Assembly: GCA_015296085.1 (NCBI GenBank)
Contig: DVDT01000112.1
Coordinates: 17,404-81,403 of the forward strand
DNA from: Trichormus sp. M33_DOE_039
GTDB taxonomy: Bacteria > Cyanobacteriota > Cyanobacteriia > Cyanobacteriales > Nostocaceae
DNA: 64,000 nt
Reading direction: 5' to 3'
Below the pieces are notes generated by a model, which was given only the letters and a program-made list of their open reading frames with translations, had not been told where the DNA came from and made no database searches. A program made the position numbers and the translations under genes. Every line of letters starts with the position of its first letter. The stretch's first letter is position 1. Below are positions 48,820 to 58,323 of this stretch, one piece after another.

Positions 48820-49005
48820 AGTCCAATCCTCAATAGACAAATCAGGTACTTTGCTAAAGTCTTTGTAATTGCGCGTCACCACAATTGTATTCTGAGCCAT
48901 AGCGATCGCGGCTATTCTTAAATCTTGTGTACCTATCTTAATTCTTTGCAACCGCAAATTCTGGTAGCAAGTGTATGCTGCGTTATCAAACTCCAACAAA
49001 TTCAT
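48814..49005 (-). pseudogene. PIN-domain (VapC-like) toxin fragment, C-terminal half
   Basis: 63 codons reading LRIAAIAMAQNTIVVTRNYKDFSKVPDLSIEDW, the C-terminal half of a VapC toxin with the D-x-x-IAA-x-A and T-x-N-x-x-DF motifs. The N-terminal half with the first catalytic Asp is missing. Just upstream on the same strand is a remnant of leuD, so rearrangement removed the front. It overlaps the end of the monooxygenase gene by 6 bases. Confidence 0.7.
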
Positions 49006-49075
49006 ACTACAGAAATAAAAGGTAACTTAGCAGCCGTCGCCCGAATTTGCCCAGTAATTTGCCAAACTATATTGC
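49006..49075 (-). pseudogene. Remnant of the leuD 3' end
   Basis: The minus strand reads GQIRATAAKLPF before a stop, against [12 protein letters not shown] in intact leuD (49858-50466). The DNA is about 29 of 33 identical between 49020-49052 and 49888-49920. The copies flank the DUF433/PIN-like pair as direct repeats. Confidence 0.65.
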
Positions 49076-49127
49076 CCTATAACCAGTTTGCTAGAATCAA
49101 TTTAATTCCAAAGCATCCCCCTTCTTC

Positions 49128-49457
49128 ATGACACGCCAAGAACTTGAACATCAGATCCTCAACCTATCACTGGCGGACAAAGCAGAGATTATTCAAAGCC
49201 TCACCAAAAACCTGAGCATGAACGGTAAGGGAATCACTAAAACCCCTGGTGTGTGTGGTGGAGAAGCCTGTATTGCTGGCACGCGGATTGCCATTTGGCT
49301 TTTAGTTGAAGCACAACAGCTTGGCATTGGTGAAGCGCAACTTTTGCAGGATTATCCACATATCACGGCTGCCGATCTCGTCAATGCTTGGGCATATGCT
49401 GATGCCCATCCCGAAGAGATTGCCGTCGCGATTCGCACTAATAACGAGGTTGCCTAG
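49128..49457 (+). CDS. DUF433 protein, probable antitoxin
   Basis: 109 residues. The signature TPGVCGGEACIAGTRIAIWLLVE and the late LLQDYPHITAADLVNAWAYA define DUF433. These proteins pair with DUF5615 PIN-like nucleases. The next gene begins 3 bases after the stop. Confidence 0.88.
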   Translation: MTRQELEHQILNLSLADKAEIIQSLTKNLSMNGKGITKTPGVCGGEACIAGTRIAIWLLVEAQQLGIGEAQLLQDYPHITAADLVNAWAYADAHPEEIAVAIRTNNEVA

Positions 49458-49460
49458 CCG

Positions 49461-49802
49461 ATGGCTCGTCTGTATGCTGATGAGCAGTTTCCACGTTTAG
49501 TCAGCAACCTACTTCGGACAATGGGACATGATGTTTTAACAGTGCAGGAAGCTGGCAATGATAACTTGGGTATTCCTGATGAGGAAGTTTTAGCCTTTGC
49601 TATTAGAGAAAATCGTGCGGTTTTGACCCTCAATCGCCAAGACTTTATTCGCTTACACCATCGCAATTCTGAGCATTGTGGCATTATCGTTTGTACTAAC
49701 GACACTGATAGAAATCGTATGGCAGATCGGATTAACGAAGCGATCGCATCTCAAGCATCCCTACAAGGTCAATTGATTCGGGTTGTACGTCCTGCCAACT
49801 GA
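49461..49802 (+). CDS. DUF5615 PIN-like nuclease, probable toxin
   Basis: 113 residues. Opening MARLYADEQFPRLVSNLLRT holds the first acidic residues, followed by GHDVLTVQEAG, VLTLNRQDF and HCGIIVCTND, as in DUF5615 proteins of the PIN-like (Mut7-C-type) fold. Forms a two-gene module with the DUF433 protein. The module lies between two copies of the leuD end. Confidence 0.86.
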   Translation: MARLYADEQFPRLVSNLLRTMGHDVLTVQEAGNDNLGIPDEEVLAFAIRENRAVLTLNRQDFIRLHHRNSEHCGIIVCTNDTDRNRMADRINEAIASQASLQGQLIRVVRPAN

Positions 49803-49857
49803 AAAACTCAAAGCTTTGTTGGGTTTTGCTGTTGCTCCACCCAACTTAGTATTCTGC

Positions 49858-50466
49858 TTACCTAACAGCCAATCTACCCCAACCCACATAAGGTAACTTG
49901 ACAGCAGTCGCCCGAATTTGCTCCGCATTCCCCACCAACTGGCCACAAGCATCCCAAGCACCGGAAATGAAGGCGGTTCTCGTACCTTCACTCATGGTAA
50001 CTGGGGCGGAAAAATCACCAACTTGTACCTGTAAATTTGCCAAATCCACTGTGACAGTAGCTTGGGGATTAGCGGCAACTAATTCTTGTAGTTGTTTCAC
50101 TGTCACCTCGTCAGCCGTCAAACAAGGTACACCGATCGCAACACAATTACCAAAGAAAATTTCCGCAAAACTTTCGCCAATCAAAGCTTGAATGCCCCAT
50201 TTAGATATAGCTTGGGGTGCGTGTTCCCGTGATGAACCACAGCCAAAATTGCGGTTAACGATCAAGATATTCGCGCCTTGATATTGGGATTGATCAAAGG
50301 GGTGTTCACCATTTAAAGCAGTGCGATCGTCTATAAACGCTGCTGCACCCAATCCATCAAAGGTAACAGCTTTCAAATATCTTGCAGGAATGATCCGATC
50401 TGTATCAATATCATTACCCACTAAAGGTATACCACGTCCAGAAACTTGTTTAACTTCACTTACCAT
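49858..50466 (-). CDS. leuD: 3-isopropylmalate dehydratase small subunit
   Basis: 202 residues. [15 protein letters not shown] near the N-terminus and the substrate loop [15 protein letters not shown] identify LeuD. It completes the aconitase-like enzyme of leucine biosynthesis with LeuC, encoded just upstream on the same strand. The last codons are duplicated at 49006-49075. Confidence 0.96.
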   Translation of the reverse strand: MVSEVKQVSGRGIPLVGNDIDTDRIIPARYLKAVTFDGLGAAAFIDDRTALNGEHPFDQSQYQGANILIVNRNFGCGSSREHAPQAISKWGIQALIGESFAEIFFGNCVAIGVPCLTADEVTVKQLQELVAANPQATVTVDLANLQVQVGDFSAPVTMSEGTRTAFISGAWDACGQLVGNAEQIRATAVKLPYVGWGRLAVR

Positions 50467-50470
50467 CGTT

Positions 50471-50590
50471 GTATAGGGGTATTCAGGGACTGGGGATTAG
50501 GGACTGGGGACTGGGGAAGAGGGACTGGGGAAGAGGGAAAATGTTATGTATTGTCTTTCCCCCCATACCCCTATACCCTTACACCCCCAT
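50471..50590. repeat. Repeat-rich spacer between leuC and leuD
   Basis: G-rich units (GGGGACT/GGGGATT, 50476-50540) face C-rich units (CCCCTATA, from 50558); GTATAGGGGTAT (50471-50482) is perfectly inverted at 50565-50576. The spacer may form a long hairpin within the leuCD message. Confidence 0.7.
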
Positions 50591-50598
50591 ACCCCTTC

Positions 50599-52002
50599 TT
50601 AAAGTAGTTCTCTTACATCAGCAACCTCACCTTTAATTGCCGCAGTCGCTACCATTGCGGGACTCATCAACAGTGTCCGCCCAGAAGCTGAACCTTGGCG
50701 ACCTTTAAAGTTGCGGTTGGAGGAGGAAGCACTAATTTGTCTCCCTTCCAATTTGTCGGGGTTCATGGCTAAACACATGGAACAACCAGGCTCGCGCCAC
50801 TCAAAACCGGCTTCTTGGAAGATTTTGTCTAATCCTTCTGCTTCGGCGGCTTGTTTGACTCTTTCTGAACCTGGAACGACAAAAGCTTTAATTCCTGCAG
50901 CTACATGGCGACCTTTGGCGATTTTGGCGGCTTCTCTCAGGTCGCTAATTCTGCCATTGGTACAGCTACCAATGAAGCAGACATCGATTTTTGTTCCTTT
51001 AATCGCTTGACCAGGATATAAATCCATGTAGCGGTATGCTTCTTCAGCCACAAAACGGTCTTCTTCTGCTAATTCTTCGGGTTTGGGGATCAACTGATTC
51101 ACGCCAATACCTTGTCCGGGGGTGATTCCCCAAGTCACGGTGGGGGGAATATCCGCCGCGTTGAAGACTACGACATCATCATATTCGGCATCGGCATCAC
51201 TCTTAATCGATTCCCACCAAGCGACTGCTTGATCCCAATCTGCACCTTGGGGGGCAAAGTCTCTACCTTGGAGATAATCATAGGTAACTTGATCGGGATT
51301 GACATAACCGCATCTTGCACCACCTTCAATGGCCATATTGCAGACTGTCATCCTTTCTTCCATGTTCATCTGCTCAAAGGTAGTACCTGCGTATTCGTAG
51401 GCGTAACCTACACCACCTTTGACTCCCAAAGTGCGGATGATATGTAAAATTACATCTTTGGCGTAAACACCAGGGTTGAGTGTGCCGTTGACTTCAATGC
51501 GACGGACTTTGAGTTTAGATAACGATAGGGTTTGGGAGGCGAGAACGTCGCGGACTTGGCTTGTACCGATACCAAAAGCGATCGCACCAAACGCACCATG
51601 ACTAGAGGTGTGACTATCTCCACAGGCGATGGTCATTCCTGGCTGGGTGAGTCCCAATTCTGGGGCGATGACATGGACAATTCCTTGATTGCCAGATCCA
51701 ATATTGTAGAAGGTAATGCCATTTTCCTGACAGTTAGTTTCCAACGCCTGGATCATTTCTTCCGCCATGCGATCGCTAAAGGGACGCGCTTGATTGTCTG
51801 TAGGTACGATATGATCTACTGTGGCGACAGTCCGGTTAGGAAACAAAACTTTGAGACCTCTTTCCCGTAACATCGCAAAGGCTTGGGGACTGGTAACTTC
51901 ATGAATCAGGTGTAGCCCAATAAATAGCTGTGTCAGCCCTGAAGGAAGTGTACCAACAGTATGTAAGTCCCAAACTTTATCAAACAGCGTTCCTTTGCTC
52001 AT
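50599..52002 (-). CDS. leuC: 3-isopropylmalate dehydratase large subunit
   Basis: 467 residues, full length. [4Fe-4S] ligands in [12 protein letters not shown] and [10 protein letters not shown]; substrate motifs [14 protein letters not shown] and VPGSERVK. Isomerises 2- to 3-isopropylmalate with LeuD. Co-directional with leuD, separated by a repeat-rich spacer. Confidence 0.97.
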   Translation of the reverse strand: MSKGTLFDKVWDLHTVGTLPSGLTQLFIGLHLIHEVTSPQAFAMLRERGLKVLFPNRTVATVDHIVPTDNQARPFSDRMAEEMIQALETNCQENGITFYNIGSGNQGIVHVIAPELGLTQPGMTIACGDSHTSSHGAFGAIAFGIGTSQVRDVLASQTLSLSKLKVRRIEVNGTLNPGVYAKDVILHIIRTLGVKGGVGYAYEYAGTTFEQMNMEERMTVCNMAIEGGARCGYVNPDQVTYDYLQGRDFAPQGADWDQAVAWWESIKSDADAEYDDVVVFNAADIPPTVTWGITPGQGIGVNQLIPKPEELAEEDRFVAEEAYRYMDLYPGQAIKGTKIDVCFIGSCTNGRISDLREAAKIAKGRHVAAGIKAFVVPGSERVKQAAEAEGLDKIFQEAGFEWREPGCSMCLAMNPDKLEGRQISASSSNRNFKGRQGSASGRTLLMSPAMVATAAIKGEVADVRELL

Positions 52003-52193
52003 AGGTCAATGCTTCAGTTACGAGTCAGAGTTTTTATAGTATCAAAAAAAGTCTAGCTTTTTCTTTTGAGGATGAAGAGGTTGATCAGGCGATCGCATTT
52101 CATCAGCTGCAAGCCAATCTATAGTCACACTGGCAATTAAACCAGTAGTCTAGGCGCAGCCCAGTTTTAGCTGGTTAACACTACACTCAACTC

Positions 52194-53000
52194 CTAATTC
52201 ACAACAATACCAAAACCCCTCAGCATTGTTGGTAAGTGATCATCAAGGTTTTTAATGTGTTCATCAGTTAATTCAATCAAATTAAACTCATATTTTTGGT
52301 AAATATGCTGTTTTTCTCGCTTACGGTACAAATATTCTGGATTATCTTCATAACCCCAATACTCAATGTAAACTCTACCAGACGGCATATAGAAATCGCA
52401 GTAAACCTCTTCTTCAATAGGGAGTTTGCGTTCATAAGCATGAACTAAACCTGCCATATATAGCCAGTTATCGATTGCTAACTCAGCTTTTGAACGCACC
52501 CAATGTCCATCAGTTGTACGATAATTGCCTGCATGAAACTTTTCCCGAAATTCTAGTTTGTTTTTATCATCACTGGCATTCGGCTCTGTATCTTGCGCGC
52601 TGACTCTACGAAATGTGTCGATAAAAATCTGGTTGTTTAAGATTTCTTCCGACCAGAGAACATAGGAATTATTTTTCTGCTCATCATACTTTTGAACTGC
52701 TCCAAAACTCAATCCTAAACGTGTAGCAAACCAACCATTTTGAACTTTATCTAATAATCCCAGTTCAGCGAGAATAGGGTTAATTGCTTTTTTTGATAAA
52801 CCTAGCCTTTCACTAATTTTAGTAGCTGAAAGTAACACATCGGCAGATAAAGGAGGTGGAGAAGTAACTTTAGCAACTGGTGGAAAATTTATTACCTTGT
52901 TTACTTTTAGTTTATTCGCTTTCCAATGCTCATAACATAGTGTATGCCCTGGTTTTGAAACTGACTGCTTACAGCCTGTGATAGAACAAATCTCTAACAT
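52194..53000 (-). CDS. Zinc-finger / winged-helix / nuclease-like protein, unknown function
   Basis: 268 residues in three parts. Residues 1-27: a small Cys/His cluster (C-x3-GC, C-x2-HW). About 50-110: a helix-turn-helix-like segment (LSATKISERLGLSKKAINPI, LGLLDKVQNGWFAT). About 165-250: a restriction-nuclease-like core with SKAELAIDNWL, YCDFYMPSGRVYIEYWG and YQKYEFNLIELTDEHI, the E ... D-x(n)-E-x-(K/W) layout of PD-(D/E)XK enzymes. The usual Lys is Trp here. No methylase or defence gene is adjacent. Confidence 0.65.
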   Translation of the reverse strand: MLEICSITGCKQSVSKPGHTLCYEHWKANKLKVNKVINFPPVAKVTSPPPLSADVLLSATKISERLGLSKKAINPILAELGLLDKVQNGWFATRLGLSFGAVQKYDEQKNNSYVLWSEEILNNQIFIDTFRRVSAQDTEPNASDDKNKLEFREKFHAGNYRTTDGHWVRSKAELAIDNWLYMAGLVHAYERKLPIEEEVYCDFYMPSGRVYIEYWGYEDNPEYLYRKREKQHIYQKYEFNLIELTDEHIKNLDDHLPTMLRGFGIVVN

Positions 53001-53401
53001 TGTAGGGTAGTGTTTTTATAGTTGAAGTTAATATCCAGAACATAACATCATCAAGGTCGGTCAACACCAGAATTAATACTAGATATTTATTTAAACTTGA
53101 ATATTTGAGTCTTTAGTAGTAGCGTCATTTAGTAGAGAAGTTAGCAGGAAGATTGGGAGAAATTAAACACACTGGTATGCGAAGGTGAATGCGGAGGTAC
53201 TAGCGCGTCAGCCTGAAAATGTTGGGTTCAAAAAACTTAGAAAATTACAGCGATCGCATCATAAATAAATCAGGATATTTTGCAGGTGTAACTATCAGCA
53301 ACATTAATATTATTGGCTCCTATTTCCTGCTATACAATCAGAAGTATTTTATAATTTTTCAACCCAACAAATTACGCTTGCTGCGCTAGTAAGCTGAATA
53401 G
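53001..53401. other. Intergenic, nothing recognised
   Basis: About 400 AT-rich bases with one GCGATCGC-like site; no frame, hairpin with T-run or repeat stands out. Confidence 0.4.
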
Positions 53402-53896
53402 TTAAATGTTTAAATCTTTTAGGGCTAACCGAATTTGCTCTAAACGTCTGCGGTTGACACCTAAATCCGATTCTCCCACCCGTGATGCAGAACGCATATG
53501 AATTACTGATTCATTGGGAGGGAAGTAAAACTCTACATCATCAACAAATTTGAAGATGCGGCTTTTAGAAATCGCGTAGATGTAATTTTCTTTCTCTTCT
53601 AAAACCTCTGTACGCGGAACAACTGTCAGAACTTTGAGTAAGGTTTTGCGTGCTGTGTCACGGTCTACATGATAGGGAATGGGGTCAATGGCGTGTTTAG
53701 CATCACCATCTTGACTGACAACGCAGTTATTTGTCATCGGACACGCACTCAGATGACCTAACTGAACTCCTAAGCCAGAAGAGTTAGCCCAAGTCGCAGC
53801 AGGAAATATTAAGCTACTACTCACCGTTAACAAGACGACACAAGTAATATTCCACAATAGCCGTCGTATCCCAGGTGTTGACAAAAGGCGGAACAT
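53402..53896 (-). CDS. Exported DUF1499 protein
   Basis: 164 residues from ATG 53896, preceded by AGGAG at about 10 bases; a TTG at 53932 is less likely. Signal peptide (LLWNITCVVLLTVSSSL ... ATWA), then the DUF1499 pattern: ACPMTNNCVVSQ, IDPIPYH, FVDDVEFYF, IHMRSASRVGESDLGVNRRR. Function unknown; likely periplasmic. Confidence 0.85.
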   Translation of the reverse strand: MFRLLSTPGIRRLLWNITCVVLLTVSSSLIFPAATWANSSGLGVQLGHLSACPMTNNCVVSQDGDAKHAIDPIPYHVDRDTARKTLLKVLTVVPRTEVLEEKENYIYAISKSRIFKFVDDVEFYFPPNESVIHMRSASRVGESDLGVNRRRLEQIRLALKDLNI

Positions 53897-54515
53897 AGCC
53901 AATTTACTCCTCAAAGTTGAAATAGCACTCAATTATTGTCTGTCATTGTGCGGGCTTGCTGCCAGTTTATATTTCACCTGTATAGACACGAGGTTTCTCC
54001 ACTAGCAGTCCTCAAAGATAATTGTCTAAACAGATTTGAAAACTTCGCTTTCATCCATATTAATCATTATCTGTCTAAGTTCATAAATATTAATCAATAG
54101 TAATATTTTGGCAATAATTAATCTAATTTTTTAATAAAAGTAGCATCAAAATTATCTATTTTCCAAGAATTATCTATACTTTCACATTACTTTTTCTATA
54201 CCAATTCACTACGGTAGTCAGTAACTAATAGCTGTTGGCACATAGTTATAGTTAATACAAATTTTCAAGGCTATCATAGAGCCAAAATTATTGCCAAAAT
54301 CATGATTAATCCAAGATTAAGCGCGCCTTATCCAAGCTTAAAACTTAGCCACAGACAAATTTTGCCAAAAACTTCTCCTTTGTTTAAGGACAAACAGCAA
54401 CTCCTTTGACACAATAGTACAGAAACTCACAGGTATCTAATATTGTCAGTTATCCGTACAAATAAGCGGATAAATCAAGTAACACAAATGTAACTAGTAA
54501 ACTACTCAACACCGT
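53897..54515. other. Long intergenic region
   Basis: About 620 bases between divergent genes, AT-rich. TATACCAATTC at 54197 resembles the end of the MITE-like element at 34128, but no second end was found. No gene seen. Confidence 0.4.
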
Positions 54516-55763
54516 ATGAACACGAACAATCCTTTGCAGACAATACAAACTAGTTTCCATGCAGCTTTAGGGGCTTTTAGTGAACTGACTACCCTGCTTC
54601 AAGAACCCCAAAAATTCACAAATTACCTGAACCAAATCCAGCAAAAACCAGATCAAATGTTCCAAGATTTAGCGGTAAAAGGCAAAAATATGGAACAAGA
54701 TATGAATAGCTTTTACAAAAATTACTTTTGTGGCAATGGTAACAAATCACCATATCCCAAATATATAGAACGCGCCGACGGACAAGCCTTTAATCAACCC
54801 TACGAAATCAAAGGTACAAAAATGTATGGCTTTGTCGTTGAAGGTTCAATGACAAAGTTACAAGAGGTGTGTGATAAGTATCTCAACGATCCCAACAACG
54901 GCGAGATTGAATATCGTCCCGCCATGAACTATCTGATACTGACCTTCAACAAGATAGATTCTTTAAGTTCCATCTATCCACCCGACTATGACAAAGGAAC
55001 TGTCCATGAAGAAGAAGCCATTTTTTGGATGTTAACCGTGGTAGGTAAAAAAGTCGGCCCCTTATTCATTGCTGAACGCCTAGCTTGGTTCATGCCTTAT
55101 TTATATGTGAACAATTCCCCGATTCTCGTTTCCGGGAGAGAAGTCTATGGCTTTTTTAAACAACTTGGTGTATTTCAGATTCCCGACTTAAATCAAGAAC
55201 CCGATTTATTTACCGTAGATACCTTAGTCTTTAAAGAATTTAATCCTCATAGCCAATCAATAGATGCGCGTTTGCTGGAAGTTCGCCGCATTGGTACAGG
55301 AGAACAACACCCAGACCTCAAAACATGGGATAACTTTACAGACGCAGCAAAAGCGATCGCTAATTTATTATTTGACAATGACGAAATTTTACTCCCTGGT
55401 CTACAGTTACCGTTTAATCTCCTCGAATATCTCATCGAAAAAATCGTCCCTCTCGTCACCCTCAAACAAATTCGCGACGTAGAAAATAGCAAGAAAGCCT
55501 GTTACCAAGCACTAATAGAATCACCGATGCAACTACAGACCTTCTACGGTGGCAAACTCTTTGGCTTCAAAGGTTTTGGTGATCAATTCCAATTAAAAAT
55601 CAATAATTTCGCCAGCCAACCAGTCGTCCAAGACCTAGGTTTACACAAAGGTTATTCCCCAGGTAGCGAATCCATCAATATCCCCGTCAAGCTAGGATTT
55701 GTCCTGCATTTTGACTTCACCCTCAAAGATGGGAAAACCGTTTGGCAAGCATCACAGAAGTAG
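54516..55763 (+). CDS. Acetoacetate-decarboxylase-like protein
   Basis: 415 residues. The central and C-terminal parts resemble the acetoacetate decarboxylase fold: YEIKGTKMYGFVVEGS, AERLAWFMPYLYVNNSPI, then GREVYGFFKQLG, where ADC has GRE..GFPK with the Schiff-base lysine. The Pro is Phe here but the Lys is kept. The N-terminal 80 residues are extra. The FAD oxidoreductase begins 64 bases later, so the two are an operon and may process one substrate in turn (inference). Confidence 0.65.
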   Translation: MNTNNPLQTIQTSFHAALGAFSELTTLLQEPQKFTNYLNQIQQKPDQMFQDLAVKGKNMEQDMNSFYKNYFCGNGNKSPYPKYIERADGQAFNQPYEIKGTKMYGFVVEGSMTKLQEVCDKYLNDPNNGEIEYRPAMNYLILTFNKIDSLSSIYPPDYDKGTVHEEEAIFWMLTVVGKKVGPLFIAERLAWFMPYLYVNNSPILVSGREVYGFFKQLGVFQIPDLNQEPDLFTVDTLVFKEFNPHSQSIDARLLEVRRIGTGEQHPDLKTWDNFTDAAKAIANLLFDNDEILLPGLQLPFNLLEYLIEKIVPLVTLKQIRDVENSKKACYQALIESPMQLQTFYGGKLFGFKGFGDQFQLKINNFASQPVVQDLGLHKGYSPGSESINIPVKLGFVLHFDFTLKDGKTVWQASQK

Positions 55764-55827
55764 TCATTAGTTTTTCTCCCCTACCCCCCTGCTTTTCCAA
55801 ATCCCTCCCAAACAAGGAACAACAACT

Positions 55828-58137
55828 ATGTCCGAAAGCTATAAACCAAAAAAGATAGCCATCCTAGGCGGTGGTATGGCATCCTTAACCACCGCCTACG
55901 AATTAACCAGTCAACCAGGATGGGAGAATCTCTACGACATTACTATTTATCAAACAGGTTGGCGTTTAGGTGGTAAATGTGCAACTGGACGCAACATCAA
56001 ACCCCATGCACCTGATAGTGAACCAGACTACCGCATTGAAGAACACGGTCTACATATTTTCTTTGGCTTCTACGAAAATGCCTTTCGTCTACTCAAGCAA
56101 TGCTATGACGAACTTGGCAGTAACGGGCCTTTCAGCACTATAGATGAGGCATTCAAACCCCACAGTCTCATCGTCCTAGAAGAATACATCAATCACAATT
56201 GGGTATCTCTGCCTTTTAACTTTCCGACTAATTCATTAGTCCCCTGGGAAGGTGGGGGAATATCTTCGCTTTGGGAACATATCTGCACAACTATTAAATT
56301 TGTCATTGAAATTTACGCAGACATAGATAATTATAGTCAGTCGAAGTTTAGCAAAAGTTCCTCAGCCTCTCTTGCTAAACAAATGACATTAGGCAAAGAG
56401 GTCATAGAGTGCTTATCAGATTGTAGTGTCTTACAAGTTCCGAGTCAGTTAATTCAGTTATTTCTCCAACAACCAAGTCATTGGGGAGGATGGTTAGATA
56501 GCATCAAACAATACATTGGTAATCTTTTTCAAGACCTAGACTTAACTTCTGAAACAGTTTTCTTAAAAATTGCTCACAACCTCACCCAATCACTACCCAA
56601 AAATACCAAGACTCAAAGATGTGAACATCACCAATTAATTCTCAAACTCATAGACCGTTTTAAACAAAACCTCAACCGTCAACTAGAATCTAAAATTGGG
56701 CAAAATCCTGATATTTTTTGGCGTTTAACACTCATTGATCTAGCATTAGCTAACATCCGGGGTTTATTTGTCGATGAAGTAATTCACTTTTGTTCCCTAG
56801 ATAGGTTAGATGAGGATAATTACAGAGATTGGCTACGGAAACATGGAGCTAGAGAATCAAGTATCAAATCAACATTTATTCGTGTTTTATACGATTTAGT
56901 CTATGGATTTCCCGAAGGTAATACTAACCAACCACAACTAGCAGCTGGAACAGCTATCCGTATTCTCACCACCATCCTGTTCCGGTACAATGGGGCAATC
57001 ATGTGGAAAATGCAGTCAGGAATGGCGGATGTAGTCATTACTCCACTCTATGAAGTATTGAAACGTCGGGGTGTGAAATTTCAGTTTTTCCATGCCATCA
57101 AACAGTTACATTTAGATCAAGACCAGCAGAGCATCGCCAGTGTTACTGTATCTCGTCAAGTAAATCTCAAAAACCCAGAGCAAGAATATCAACCACTGAT
57201 CAAAGTTAAAGATATTCTTTGCTGGCCTAGTGAACCTCTCTACAATCAAATTGTCGATGAAGAAGCCGAAAAACTCCAAGCACAAGCAATTAATCTTGAG
57301 TCATATTGGACACCTTGGCAAAACGTAGAAGAAATTACCCTTAGCAAAGGGGATGATTTTGATATTGTGCTGTTAGGAATTTCTATAGCGGCCTTACCCT
57401 CCATTTGCGGTGAATTGGTCAATGCTGAGAAGAATCCAGTGCATCAGAAATGGCATGATATGTTGACTCAAGTGAAAACAGTAACTACTCAAGGTGGACA
57501 AATATGGTTGAAATCTACCTTACCGCAATTAGGATGGCAAGAGTCTAGTCCTGTGCTGGGAGCTTATGTTGAACCACTCGATGTCTATGCAGATATGAGC
57601 GAGTTAATAGAACGAGAAAATTGGCCTGCTGAATATTACCCTTATAATTTGGCTTACTTTACTGGTGTAATTGCAGATCCTGGAATCCCTCCTCAAACAG
57701 AATACGATTTTCCAGCTAAAGTACAGAAAAAAGTTGAGCAACAAGCAATCAACTTTCTCAACAATCACATCGGACATCTTTGGCCTGATGCTACTCACCC
57801 TAAAAATCCTCAAGGTTTAAATTGGGATTTACTTGTGGACTTTCAAAACCGTCAAGGAATAGAACGTTTTAAAGCTCAATATTGGCGAGTGAACATTGAC
57901 CCCTCAGAACGCTACGTACTTTCTGTTCCTGGTAGTACTAAATATCGTCTGAAAACTGATGAATCTGGGTTTGATAATCTTTACTTAGCTGGCGACTGGA
58001 TTAATAACGGCTACAATTCTGGTTGCGTAGAGGCTACAGTTATGTCTGCAATGCAAGCAACACGCGCCATTCTCCAGCAGTGGTTTCAAATTCAGTACAA
58101 CAAAGAAATTATTGGTGAGTGGGATGATTGGATTTAG
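55828..58137 (+). CDS. Large FAD-dependent amine-oxidase/desaturase-like oxidoreductase
   Basis: 769 residues. N-terminal FAD motif KIAILGGGMASLTTAYELTS, then TGWRLGGKCATGRN and EEHGLHIFFGFYENAF as in carotenoid/squalene desaturase-like enzymes; C-terminal LYLAGDWINNGYNSGCVEAT closes the FAD fold. Insertions between make it longer than usual (about 500). Substrate unknown, probably a hydrophobic isoprenoid or lipid. Second gene of a pair with the decarboxylase-like protein. Confidence 0.87.
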   Translation: MSESYKPKKIAILGGGMASLTTAYELTSQPGWENLYDITIYQTGWRLGGKCATGRNIKPHAPDSEPDYRIEEHGLHIFFGFYENAFRLLKQCYDELGSNGPFSTIDEAFKPHSLIVLEEYINHNWVSLPFNFPTNSLVPWEGGGISSLWEHICTTIKFVIEIYADIDNYSQSKFSKSSSASLAKQMTLGKEVIECLSDCSVLQVPSQLIQLFLQQPSHWGGWLDSIKQYIGNLFQDLDLTSETVFLKIAHNLTQSLPKNTKTQRCEHHQLILKLIDRFKQNLNRQLESKIGQNPDIFWRLTLIDLALANIRGLFVDEVIHFCSLDRLDEDNYRDWLRKHGARESSIKSTFIRVLYDLVYGFPEGNTNQPQLAAGTAIRILTTILFRYNGAIMWKMQSGMADVVITPLYEVLKRRGVKFQFFHAIKQLHLDQDQQSIASVTVSRQVNLKNPEQEYQPLIKVKDILCWPSEPLYNQIVDEEAEKLQAQAINLESYWTPWQNVEEITLSKGDDFDIVLLGISIAALPSICGELVNAEKNPVHQKWHDMLTQVKTVTTQGGQIWLKSTLPQLGWQESSPVLGAYVEPLDVYADMSELIERENWPAEYYPYNLAYFTGVIADPGIPPQTEYDFPAKVQKKVEQQAINFLNNHIGHLWPDATHPKNPQGLNWDLLVDFQNRQGIERFKAQYWRVNIDPSERYVLSVPGSTKYRLKTDESGFDNLYLAGDWINNGYNSGCVEATVMSAMQATRAILQQWFQIQYNKEIIGEWDDWI

Positions 58138-58210
58138 AGAGTCGTTTATTTGTCATTGAGTGAATTTGAAATTAATTCAGTGATGAGACTTATACTTGAG
58201 GTGCGATCGC

Positions 58211-58260
58211 TACATTTTCAAAGTTAGACTCCATACTGACTTTGAAAATGTATTTCTTAT
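58211..58260 (+). terminator. Intrinsic terminator after the FAD oxidoreductase
   Basis: TACATTTTCAAAGT (58211-58224) pairs perfectly with ACTTTGAAAATGTA (58239-58252), followed by TTTCTTATTTTAT. It separates the oxidoreductase from the kinase gene. Confidence 0.75.
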
Positions 58261-58323
58261 TTTATAAGTTACGGTTTCAGTCTTACAGTAATTTTAAAAT
58301 TGTTCAGAGCATTGATATCAAAT

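Noticed and set aside
48925..49131. 68-codon plus-strand frame before the DUF433 gene
   Set aside because: Runs antisense through the PIN fragment and the leuD remnant.
51112..51870. Plus-strand frames inside leuC
   Set aside because: Shadows of the leuC coding sequence in other frames.
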